Assembly (NCBI RefSeq): GCF_000003815.2
Contig: NC_049984.1
Location: 19,245,309-19,309,308, forward strand
Length of the DNA stretch: 64,000 nt
Source: Branchiostoma floridae
Taxonomy: Eukaryota > Chordata > Leptocardii > Amphioxiformes > Branchiostomatidae
Direction: 5' to 3'
Each line of letters begins with the position of its first letter. Position 1 is the stretch's first letter. A program made the translations under genes and the position numbers. Below are positions 44,094 through 58,786 of the stretch, one piece after another. The notes beneath the pieces were generated by a model, which was not told the origin of the DNA, did not search any database, and saw nothing but the letters and a program-made list of their open reading frames with translations.

Positions 44094-44489
44094 TTTATTA
44101 ATTAGAAACTTATGTGGGGATTTCTTCGTAGTTTTATGATGAGTTTTTCTGACCCTGCAACGTGTAGAAGAATCTAATACTAAGTAAGTAAATTGATACT
44201 CAGTAAATTGGGAAATATGGATCAAGCCAGATAAAACAACCTGCATTGAAACCTTGTTATTTTATTCAGGGCAATATGTATATCAATTACATATTGAAAT
44301 AATATAATAACATAAATATTTACCTATGATTCACCAAGGTAAAGAACCCATGTTCTGTATATCCTGTTGGATATAACAGTGTGATAAGAACTCTAAAGCT
44401 AAATCTAACCCTGAGACATCAAAACATTTGTCCTAGAAGTCAACTTAAAACAAAGATTCACTGCTGTGTGAAACGCAGGACTACTATAA

Positions 44490-44725
44490 ATACATTTAAG
44501 TTCGCAGGGATTTTATTTCGGTGTAGTGGGAAAAAGGACTGTTCGTGGTGGTTTAAAGTTTGCAGTAGCACCATGCACTGTAGTCTGTTACTGCCATGGG
44601 AAAATGTTCCCAATGAAGCGGCCACCGCGAAAACCTTGAACATTAAACCATTGCGAAAGTTTCTGCATTTACAGTATTTGTTAAGATTAAACCACCGCAA
44701 AAGTTTCTGCATTTACAGTATTTGT
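44490..44725. repeat. Miniature element family 10 (GTTCGCGG type)
   Basis: AAATACATTTAAGTTCGCAG, CTGTTCGTGGTGGTTTAAAG and AAAGTTTCTGCATTTACAGTA match, in inverse orientation, the copy at 63640-63841. The last 30 bp are themselves tandemly repeated (44655-44715). Confidence 0.65.
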
Positions 44726-44911
44726 AAAGATGAAAATATAACTAAAATCACCAAAAAATCTCAAAAACCAGTTATCTACGTGATGTATTCATATGCCATG
44801 GTAACTTTCAATAATGCTGTAGAGTAACAGTTTGGGGCATCTTTTAACATAGGTCAGATGTAGTCATAAATAATCATACGTACAAATCTAACATTGACCA
44901 CCTGATGGACC

Positions 44912-44917
44912 TTTATT
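44912..44917 (-). terminator. SLC66A2: Polyadenylation signal candidate for SLC66A2
   Basis: AATAAA on the minus strand 22 nt after the stop codon. A very short 3' UTR would result; other signals may lie further on. Confidence 0.35.
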
Positions 44918-44938
44918 ACTGCGTACACAGAAATAGCA

Positions 44939-50834
<5,896 letters not shown>

Positions 50835-51186
50835 TCACGCAGAGTCTGACTATAATTATCTAGTACTTCAAAAAGGTACTTAGAATTGTGATTGTTTTTC
50901 AAGATATAGTGATAAACATCCTCTATCTATTTTGAATTGGTTGGTGGTACAAAATATAAAGAGTTGTAGAGAATTGGTGGGTGGAGCTTTAGTACATATT
51001 CAGTCATGCGTGCTTCCACTCCACTGTGTCATATCCATGGGGGAAATGTTTCGCTTGTGAAACGAATATTTGATCGTAAATGTTCGAATTAACGTTAATG
51101 ATGAGTCAGAGTCACGAGAACATCTTCATGGTAGTCTTCAACTAGACAGTCTCCTGGAAGGAAAGAAATTGCAATGCGAACATAAG

Positions 51187-51845
51187 CCTTAAGGTATCTC
51201 GGTTGGCTAAATTGGCATTTTGACCTTCCACTGTTTTCTTACTAATGAATTAAGAACGAATGGAGCCGTAACGAATGTTGATAGATGGGCATTAAAGAAT
51301 TCTAAATCTGATTTTTTGGGGGCCAAATTGATGACGTCATCATTTTTATTGCCTCTTATATTATTTTTTTCTATGACAAAATACAGCACTTTGGTACATA
51401 CCACTGTAATGAAACTTCGTTTTTCGTTGCATAATAATAAAAGCTACAAACTCACGGTTGCGCAAATTGATATCTACTAATGATCTGTAGTAATTAGAAA
51501 ATGTTTGTTTTCATCTAATTAAAAAAGATTAATTCTTAATAACTACAGATCGTTAGTAGATATCAGTTTGCGCAACAGTGAGTTTGTAGCTTTCATCATT
51601 ATGCAACGAAAAACGAAGTTCATTACAGTGGTATGTACAAAAGTGCTGTATTTTGTCATAGAAAAAAATGACATAAGAGGCAATAAAAATGATGACGTTA
51701 TCAATTTGGCCCCCAAAAAATCAGATTTAGAATTCTTTAATGCCCATCTATCAACATTCGTTACGGCTCCATTCGTTCTTAATTCATTAGTAAGAAAACA
51801 GTGGAAGGTCAAAATGCCAATTTAGCCAACCGAGATACCTTAAGG
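51187..51845. mobile_element. 659-bp near-perfect palindrome with arms of about 310 bp
   Basis: CCTTAAGGTATCTCGG begins the left arm and its complement ends the right arm. The arms run through CAATTTGCGCAAC-type sequence to a loop of roughly 40 nt around 51500-51537. Both arms contain the same 86-90 codon open frame on opposite strands, which reflects arm symmetry, not coding. Confidence 0.9.
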
Positions 51846-51856
51846 GTAATTTGATA

Positions 51857-51988
51857 TACTCTCCAAGCAGAGGTTGGTGGGAAAAATCGTGACGTTTTCC
51901 TTTCATATTTTTTTTTCGACTGGCCTTCAAAAAAAAAATATGAAAGGAAAACGTCACGATTTTCCCAACCACTCTCTGCTTGGAGAGT
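51857..51988. mobile_element. Foldback element, CTCCAAGCAGAG family, 9-bp duplication
   Basis: ACTCTCCAAGCAGAGGTTGG and complement. The arms include ATCGTGACGTTTTCCTTTCA. AATTTGATA flanks both sides (51848-51856, 51989-51997). It is 12 bp from the large palindrome. Confidence 0.85.
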
Positions 51989-52158
51989 AATTTGATACTG
52001 GTGTAACCAGTTCCTATTTGTTTTGAACACTCAACTCGCGTTGACCAGAAATTATCGTGAACACTAAATAAACAAATAATTATGTTTTGACTGTTCAGAG
52101 CTTACATTATCAGTCAACTACCACAAACGCAAATATACAAAAGTAACGGTCTCCTCTG

Positions 52159-52338
52159 TCAGCACTGGAACACCAGTGCTGAAGTGGTCGTCAGCACTGG
52201 AAGTCCAGTGCTGAGCCGCCGTCAGCACTGGAAGTCCAGTGCTGAGGACGTTTCAGCACTGGAAATACAGTGCTGAGGACGTTTCAGCACTGGATTTCCA
52301 GTGCTGACAAATATTCCGCACTGGAAACCGAGTGCTGA
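52159..52338. repeat. Left palindrome array, 6 units, 31-bp period
   Basis: Each 24-bp unit is TCAGCACTGG, four variable bases, CCAGTGCTGA. Starts are at 52159, 52191, 52222, 52253, 52284 and 52315. The 7-8 nt spacers differ (e.g. GCCGCCG, GGACGTT twice, CAAATAT). Confidence 0.93.
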
Positions 52339-52623
52339 AGCCGCCGACTCTAGCGACACGACTCAAGGCGGCATGAGCTGCTGTTTACAATTATAACGAA
52401 ATTAACCTGTCTAAAACGTCTTCAATCACGTTAGTAACTTGTCAAAACAACTGTGGTAACGTTATATACATAGATATCTACCGCAGCTCGAGCCGTAAAC
52501 ATGGTCCATTACTCATTCACCTCACATGTAACGCCATCGTCTAACGTTTAATTTTCTTGGCCAAAGGTCATTGGAAGGTCCCAATTTAGTTACAACAAGA
52601 GGGACCGCACTTGTAGTGTCGAC

Positions 52624-52629
52624 TATAAA
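52624..52629 (+). promoter_or_regulatory. TATA-like box before the open frame
   Basis: CTATAAACC, with an inverted CCAAT (ATTGG) about 55 bp upstream near 52570. The spacing suits a start of transcription around 52655. This is inference from motif placement only. Confidence 0.4.
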
Positions 52630-52726
52630 CCGTGAGCTGCACGGACGACTGAGCCTACCAAAGAAACTACCAAACACACACACACACACTGCCAAACACA
52701 CCGTCACGCACACAATAAAAAGTTAG

Positions 52727-53134
52727 TCTGGAGCCCTGCACTACAAGCCGGGCCGCTCTGTGGCTAGGCCGGGCAAGCTCCCCGACGGCCGACTGAACAT
52801 CCGCAGAACGAGGCAGCCGGAAGACACAGAGGCGGGCTACAGAAAGCGTCTTCGGCAGGAGTCGGTGAGTGAAGACAGCGAAGACCAGAGGATCGACGGG
52901 GCCGTCACCCTTTGGCAGGAGCGCATCCTGCCGATGCGCCCTGCCGTTCATGACATGATTGAAAAGCTCATGAAGAGAGGGGTTGCAGCGAGAGAGGCTC
53001 AGCAAGCTCGCCAGGAGCTGGAAGCCATCATCGAGGACTACCAGGCACCAACGCGCCCAGCACAAGCTCTAGGGGACTGCCTTTTCCTAGAGATACACCG
53101 CCGTCTGTTCGACACGAATAACAACGAAGACTGA
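52727..53134 (+). CDS. Unrecognised open frame with a histone-type 3' end
   Basis: Open from just after a TAG at 52724 to TGA at 53132-53134. GC content and codon use are unlike the AT-rich surroundings. The first ATG in frame after the predicted transcription start is 52934 (66 residues). A longer product would need a non-ATG start or a spliced upstream exon. The sequence is charged and helical-looking (VTLWQERILPMRPAVHDMIE, KRGVAAREAQQARQELEAII), ends HRRLFDTNNNED, and is not a core or linker histone. The 3' stem-loop lies 21 nt after the stop. Whether it is translated is unknown. Confidence 0.45.
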   Translation, partial: SGALHYKPGRSVARPGKLPDGRLNIRRTRQPEDTEAGYRKRLRQESVSEDSEDQRIDGAVTLWQERILPMRPAVHDMIEKLMKRGVAAREAQQARQELEAIIEDYQAPTRPAQALGDCLFLEIHRRLFDTNNNED

Positions 53135-53155
53135 TCTGCTGTCTACAATTACCCC

Positions 53156-53171
53156 GGCCCTTTTCAGGGCC
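53156..53171 (+). terminator. Histone-mRNA-type 3' stem-loop
   Basis: GGCCCTTTTCAGGGCC, a 6-bp stem with the TTTC loop, fits the metazoan histone consensus (GGYYYTTHTHARRRCC) at every position and is followed by ACC. A purine-rich GAAAGGG lies 15 nt further on (53187-53193), where a U7 site would be. It is 21 nt after the stop codon. AATAAA follows at about 53220. Confidence 0.75.
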
Positions 53172-53377
53172 ACCGAAATGATTCCCGAAAGGGCTATATC
53201 TATCACATTCACACAATTCAATAAAAGCTCAAAGTCATGGCCTCTTTTTATTCTTTCATTATTTCATGAAATAAAACTGTTGTTGTCATGTGTAATGTCA
53301 ATCTCCGCCAAACAAGGTAACAAGTCGAAAGGAAATAACTCAGCCGTACGGACGCATGCTACGAATGAATATTACGT

Positions 53378-53854
53378 TCAGCACTGGAACGTTCCAGTGC
53401 TTTATAATCGTCAGCACTGGAAGCCCAGAGCTGAAGTTTTTTCAGCACTGGTCTTCCAGTGCTGAAAAGTTCCCGAGCACTGGAAAATCCAGTGCGGAAC
53501 CCGTTACTTTTGTATATCAGCACTCGGTTCCAGTGCTGACGCCGGTTTCAGCACTGGGTAACCAGTGCTGAATGACCTTTGAACTGGCTCGCCGCCTCTC
53601 CGCCGCGAGTTCAGCACTGGTACCCGAGTGCTGACGGCAGTTCAGCACTGGAAAACCAGTGCTCGGAAAAGTTCAGCACTGGAAAACCAGTGCTCGGAAA
53701 AGTTCAGCACTGGAATTCCAGTGCTGAGGGAGCTTCAGCACTGCAACAAGGCCGTTCAGCACTGGAAAACCAGTGCTGACGTTTCTTCAGCACTGGAAAA
53801 CCAGTGCTGAGGCCGATTCGACCCATTGATTCAGCACTGGAACACCAGTGCGGA
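53378..53854. repeat. Right palindrome array, about 14 units, 31-bp register
   Basis: Units start near 53378, 53411, 53442, 53473, 53517, 53548, 53611, 53642, 53673, 53704, 53735 (half), 53756, 53787 and 53831. Spacing is mostly exactly 31 bp. An internal copy of the element's end (CCGTTACTTTTGTATA, 53501-53516) interrupts it. Confidence 0.93.
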
Positions 53855-54207
53855 ACCCGTTACTTTTGTATACTTGCACCACAAACTGAATCAATTCTTT
53901 TTTACCACAAGAAATCGTTATTTGTTGTTGTTGTTTGGTCGGTCTACGGACAAAGCTTGTCTTGTTTTCTTGGGTCGATCTCATTTACATTTCCCAAACA
54001 TATCAGTCAGCGATGTAGACAACAGTCCAGTCAACAATAGAGTGATACTCATGTATTTTCAAGCCTCTGTAGAAAGAATGTCATTCGTAACGTACCCTAC
54101 GCATATCGCAATCGTTTAAAAGTAAACACACCGCAGAAAATCTCTACAATGTGCTAGAAAATGGACAAAAAGACAAACATTACCTCAGAATCCGTACAAA
54201 AACAGCC

Positions 54208-54224
54208 CACTTCCGCCATGTTGG
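54208..54224 (-). promoter_or_regulatory. Overlapping ETS and YY1-like sites near TIMM21
   Basis: CACTTCCGCCATGTTGG: CACTTCCG is an ETS/GABP core and GCCATNTT a YY1 core in reverse. This pair is common at promoters of nuclear genes for mitochondrial proteins. It lies about 255 bp before the TIMM21 ATG. Confidence 0.45.
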
Positions 54225-54477
54225 CAAAAACGCATGGATCTCGGTGCTGATTGGTCAGTTAAGAAGGTCAAAGGTTAAGCATGATGTGAGCAAAGGACAA
54301 CCTGAGAACTGAACAGCGAACTCAAATTTACTGTAACGTTAGCAGCTCCAATATCTGCAATTTTCTGGTATTCTCAATGTTATGTCTGCAGCAAAATTCT
54401 CTGGAAGATAAGGAGTGATTCAGTGTCGAAGTTTAAGCCGGTTTTGATGATTATTTTTTCATCGGAACATTGCAACA

Positions 54478-54775
54478 ATGTTGTCCAGGCTTCATACTCA
54501 CAAGCCCATCACAATGGAGTTTGTGGCTTTGGCTGTTGGAGTGAAAAACATGCAAAGGTTTACAAATAGAGAGATGAGTACAAAGCAAGTTCAATACCCC
54601 GTACAGATGGATGTCCAAGGCCTGAGTAGGAAGTTGTTGAGAGTTGCAGGCCCGCCCTGTTGGCAGCCATGTCGGTTACAGATGAGGAAAGCTGAGGACC
54701 GGGGGAGGGGTCGGAGAGAGGTGGTGGAGAGTAGAGATGGGGGGACAGGTGGACAGCTGACCACGGGACAAAAAG
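54478..54775 (+). CDS. TIMM21: TIMM21 exon 1 (presequence)
   Basis: Basic leader with many Arg/Lys and few acidic residues up to about residue 45, then RGRGRREVVESRDGGTGG. Donor: AAAAG|GTGAGT. Confidence 0.85.
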
Positions 54776-56957
54776 GTGAGTTGTAATGACATGTCCGAAT
54801 GTAAGTTCATCTGTCAACATTGAACAAAGTCAAGATTATGCGTTACACAACCTTCTTTTAATTCTTCCGTAACCGTTTCGACAAACATCCTTATCAAGTT
54901 GAAATGACCCAAAGGCTATGTTACACATCCAGACCGGAAGTGTGATGTCAGTAATGGGTCAAAGGTGCTTGGAAGTCAGTAAATTGGCCCCCGATAAAAA
55001 AGGCCTTTTACATCAGAGCCTATCATATACCTACTTCCAATTGCAAGCACCTTTGACACATTGGACATCACACTTCCGGTCATGATGTGTGTAATGACAT
55101 GTTGATCCTATAGATAGATTTATAACAAGAAAAATGATTACATGTGGTTGTCGTGTCAATAAACATTTTGCAGAAATTTCATGATGCCACTCTCGTGAGT
55201 TACTGTCCTAAATTTTCTTCACCGAGTTTGATTCAATTTCGTTATGACTTATAATCAACTTGTATGTAGAGAATAGTTCTACGCCAAGTATGACATTGTT
55301 CCTTTCATTTCCTTGTTCCTTTCATTTCAGTTATCATTTAGATGGAAAAAACTCAATGGCATCATGTCTGCCATGCATCCATATTATAACACTATATAAC
55401 AGTAATAAGAATAGTTCCACTGATGTCCCACGGCCTGGTTCCATTTTTTTCCAGTTGTTGAGGCAGGGAAAGACGTGACGTATCTTGGCATAGTGATCTT
55501 CGGAGTCGGAGTGATGGGAGTGTTGTTCTACGCCATTGGTCGAGAACTGTTCTCGGGTGGAAGTATCAATGGCATTTATACTGATGCTATGAACAGGTGC
55601 AAAGACAACGAAGAGGTAGGAAATATTAACGTTATGTCATTTGCACTTAAATTGAATAAGTGCTTACATCTGTACTATCGGTCTACAACCAACAAATTAC
55701 AGTTGTCATAATTAGCAGGCTTATGTAATATAACCATGCTTTCTGAAGGACCTAATGATGTAAACTTGATGCAGCTGCTCCTGCCAAGTGCTGTTCTCAA
55801 TGTGTCAAGTGAAGATGGGATGGAAGTGTCAAATATGTTTTGTTTGCTGTGAAATGTTTTTACTCTATCGACCATATAAGATTTTGATACTAGAGCCTCC
55901 AGTGATATCTAGTAATGTTCTGCTCCACAGGTGAAGGTTGCTCTAGGCACGCCTATTGCCGGTTTTGGAGAGGAGACCAGGAGGGGAAGACGTAGACACC
56001 CAGCGTAAGTATGGGACAAGTTGTTTGTTTGTTGTGCCAACTATTTCCCACTGCTTTGTGGTGCATCTCTGATATGGCGCAACGGCTAGAGCGTTGGAGT
56101 CAGAATCAGAAGGTCCTGAGTTCTAAACTCGCCATGCCCCTGCCCCCATGACGGTGGAGTGACGCCCACCGAGCCTCACGGCTAATCTGTCTAAAGGTGC
56201 CAAAAAACACCTACGGATTTGGTGTTGCCAGTGTGTCAACATCTGCACACTTGCCACTGAGACCCGTGATTTTTTTTTTTTCTGATAAACAACTGCTACA
56301 TTTTTGTGAATAGATTTTGTGTCAGAATATTTTGTTGTAATTGCAAACATAAGAAATTTTCTATGTACATGTCCAGTTATACAGAATACACGGATGATGC
56401 AGGGATGAAACACCTGCGGATGAAGTTTTACCTGAAGGGAGGGAGCGGCAGACGGGCCACAGTACACCTGGAGGTCACAGAGGTGGGGCAACTATTTTAT
56501 TTTTTCTTTATATGCAGGAGCAATACAACTAGTAATGCATAATAGAGGCTATTACCCCATATATGCATCAGTTTTAAACTTTGTTTCCTATTGGACTAGT
56601 GAAAAGTTGTCTTTGTTTCCTTTGCATATCAATTGATAGTTACAATATAAAATCTGCTCTTCAACTAGATCTCTTCCCTAAAAGATAACGGATGTTATCT
56701 GAAATGTTTGACTATTGCCAAAATCATACCCAGTTGCTTGAATTATAGTTGCTATTTGTTGTATCTTATTACCCTGATGTCTAACCTTCATCGATGTATG
56801 GATTAGTTTTGTTGTGTTGTTTTGTCAATCAAAGCCTATGTGTTTGTTTATTTGTTTATTTCAGAATGACCGGGGGAAGTATGACAGCTTCCGGTACCTG
56901 TTTGTACAGCTCGATGCCTATCCACACAGGACAATGATCATACAGGACAACAGATGA
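54478..56957 (+). CDS. TIMM21: TIMM21, mitochondrial TIM23-complex subunit, 243 aa
   Basis: Exons 54478-54775, 55455-55615, 55931-56004, 56377-56482 and 56865-56957 sum to 732 nt with closing phases. The N-terminal 100 residues are basic and Ser/Gln-rich, as for a matrix-targeting presequence (starts MLSRLHTH). The membrane helix is YLGIVIFGVGVMGVLFYAIG, preceded by EAGKDVT. The intermembrane-space domain follows (IYTDAMNRCKDNEE, ALGTPIAGFGEETRRGRRRH, MKHLRMKFYLKGGSGRR, FRYLFVQLDAYPHRTMII, QDNR end). Human TIMM21 has the same blocks and nearly the same length. It couples TOM to the TIM23 translocase and respiratory-chain assembly. Start choice rests on the first ATG; later in-frame Mets exist. 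Confidence 0.95.
54932..55081. mobile_element. Miniature inverted-repeat element in TIMM21 intron 1
   Basis: GACCGGAAGTGTGATGTC and GACATCACACTTCCGGTC are exact 18-bp ends. The inner arms GTCAAAGGTGCTTGGAAGT pair too. The flanking ATCAAGTTGAAATGACCCAA recurs, inverted, near 58523. Confidence 0.8.
55455..55615 (+). CDS. TIMM21: TIMM21 exon 2 (membrane helix)
   Basis: VVEAGKDVTYLGIVIFGVGV to RCKDNEE. Acceptor: TTTCCAG|TT. Confidence 0.95.
55931..56004 (+). CDS. TIMM21: TIMM21 exon 3
   Basis: VKVALGTPIAGFGEETRRGR and RRHPA, the conserved GFGEETRRGRRRH loop of the family. Confidence 0.95.
56067..56275 (+). mobile_element. tRNA-headed SINE, family S2, in TIMM21 intron 3
   Basis: TGGCGCAACGG fits a pol III A box, and AGTTCTAAACTCGCC about 35 nt later a degenerate B box. 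The body follows (GACGGTGGAGTGACGCCCAC), then a T-rich tail at about 56270-56281. Confidence 0.7.
56377..56482 (+). CDS. TIMM21: TIMM21 exon 4
   Basis: YTEYTDDAGMKHLRMKFYLK to HLEVTE. The donor GAG|GTGGGG is weak but phase-consistent. Confidence 0.93.
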
Positions 56958-57220
56958 TCTTTCTCACCAGAAGTTTAGATGATCTAACAAATGCTGAAAG
57001 TAATCGTGTTACTTAGTTATACAGAACATTTTTGCAACAACTACATTTGCTAACAATGTCTCCTATTGGACATCTAAAATTGTCTTCATTCATAGATAGG
57101 GTATAAAAGATCAGTTTCTTCCAGATCTCTTCAGTGTCACTGACGAAAGATGGTGGATACCATATGAAACGTCTGACCGTTTCCAAAATCATATCCAGTT
57201 GCTTGAGTAACTACTTTACA
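56690..57220 (+). repeat. Dispersed repeat family Q, two copies
   Basis: CCAAAATCATACCCAGTTGC and CCTGATGTCTAACCTTCATC at about 56720-56800. GATCTCTTCAGTGTCACTGA and CCAAAATCATATCCAGTTGC at about 57124-57205. Exon 5 of TIMM21 lies between them. Confidence 0.65.
56865..56957 (+). CDS. TIMM21: TIMM21 exon 5
   Basis: NDRGKYDSFRYLFVQLDAYP then HRTMIIQDNR and TGA. Acceptor: TTATTTCAG|AAT. Confidence 0.95.
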   Translation, partial: NDRGKYDSFRYLFVQLDAYPHRTMIIQDNR

Positions 57221-58477
57221 TACATAAAGCACTACTGCTGGTGCACTGGTGGATTTCAGTCTGCGATGATGACAATGTGTTACATGCAGTATATTCAAGA
57301 TTTCAAACTATTTGTCACTGTTATTGTCTTTGCAGCATGTCTTCCTTAAAAATTAGGAGAAAAGAAAAAACAGTCTGATTATCATAAAACATTTTAAAGT
57401 TTAGAGTGAGCGGCAGATATGAAAAAATGACACAACAGATTTATTACTGTCAAACTATTGTAGAAAACATTTAATACAAAATACTCATATACAACTCTCT
57501 TTGGTAAGTGATGTAAAATTTACAGACATTGGAAATTATGTACTTCATGGTGGTTTAACAAAAAGCATACAGAAATGTATAAAGTTGTTAAATTGTGCTG
57601 TTTGATTGCCAGAGCACCGCCTGTATACAAGAAATATGAAAAAAATTCTGAGTGAATTGTGTTGTCATTCCTTGTCTAAGTGCATATGAACATTTTACAT
57701 ACCATAGGAACATTAGATATTGATAAAGATATTGATAAACACAAATTTCCAAGTCATGACAATAGTCATGCTAAGAAGATACACCATATTTACAAAGAGA
57801 ACATAATATGTACACATTTGCTTGTTCACTGCTTGGGAAAGAGACTGCAATACTATATACATCATACAAACAAATCAATACCTGATAGGGTAGTCAGTAA
57901 ACTTGGAAATTTGAAATTAAGTCATCTGTCTCTTAATAAAAGGCACAATTCACAACAAATACATCAAAATCATTAGAAAAGCCAACTGGTGGGGTTACTA
58001 CCAATGGTACTGACTACAACATTTGGACTATACCCATATAGGTATTTTAAAGTGTAGGTCATTTCTCTTGCATCCTCACTCACTTCAAAGGAATGTGTAG
58101 TCTTACACACAAGTCAACTAGCCTGAGTCAGTATTTTTACTATAGGCCATGTATTTTCAACATGCAAGATTGCAAGTTCAGAAAAGTTTTACATGCAAAT
58201 CTCAAAAATTATGTGCAAATTGCAAGTTAAGTATGTCTATTTCGAACCCTGTTGAGCCAGCAGACACTAGGGCAGATGGTACTCAGGCTACAAGACAACA
58301 CACTTAGAATGCCATTCATAGTTTTGCTGTATGAAAATAAAATGCTTTGCAAAGACAACATCATCAAGCAAGAATGGCAACATCTGTGTCTTTGTAATGA
58401 AATTATCTACAACTTATAGCTTGTTATACAGATCATGTTCATCTGTGATGGTAGTCAACATTATGTTACAATTTTAA
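57221..58477. other. Intergenic, TIMM21 to TMEM231
   Basis: AT-rich sequence between two genes that converge tail to tail. No supported open frame. It presumably contains the TIMM21 3' UTR. Confidence 0.5.
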
Positions 58478-58631
58478 GTACCATATATCCGGTCTGGATA
58501 TGTGACATAGGCTTTGGGTCATTTCAACTTGATAAGGATCAGAAGACTGATCGAAAGCTTGTTGGTAACACTTTATTTTGTGTATGGATATATGGTTCTT
58601 AAAATTGTAGCATAATGTAACTCATTCTTCT

Positions 58632-58786
58632 TTAACCTTGCTTGAACTTTTTGGTTGGGCTGTCCACTATGGTGTTCAAGATTTGGTTCTCAAACACAAA
58701 AGTCTTGATCCTGTCAAAGACGAACAGGAAGACTAGCAGGATGGAGATGTACTGCACCCAGCCCCACTTGATGAGCTGCCAGAAAC
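58632..58786 (-). CDS. TMEM231: TMEM231 last exon
   Basis: [20 protein letters not shown] to [10 protein letters not shown] and TAA. Confidence 0.94.

Larger units (their letters stand above)
52129..53877. mobile_element. 1.75-kb element: 21-bp inverted ends, 9-bp duplication, palindrome arrays
   Basis: Ends GCAARTATACAAAAGTAACG (20 of 21 positions agree between the two ends) lie inside a perfect 9-bp ACCACAAAC duplication (52120-52128 and 53878-53886). A 9-bp duplication fits Mutator-like transposons. I see no transposase, so it is non-autonomous. Inside are two palindrome arrays, a TATA-like site, an open frame and a histone-type stem-loop. It lies between the divergent genes SLC66A2 and TIMM21. 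Confidence 0.85.

Noticed and set aside
51220-51825. Two near-identical 85-89 codon proteins on opposite strands
   Set aside because: They arise from the two arms of the 659-bp palindrome and mirror each other. No start context or family resemblance.
52667-53065. Minus-strand 132-codon frame opposite the stem-loop gene
   Set aside because: GC-rich shadow of the plus-strand frame. The histone-type stem-loop consensus reads on the plus strand and supports that strand instead.
53579-53810. Frames rich in SALENQC repeats
   Set aside because: Translations of the palindrome array; the periodicity is that of the DNA unit.
52159-53854. CRISPR array
   Set aside because: Repeats are palindromic with 7-8 nt spacers, spacers are partly repeated, no cas genes are present, and the sequence is plainly animal nuclear DNA.
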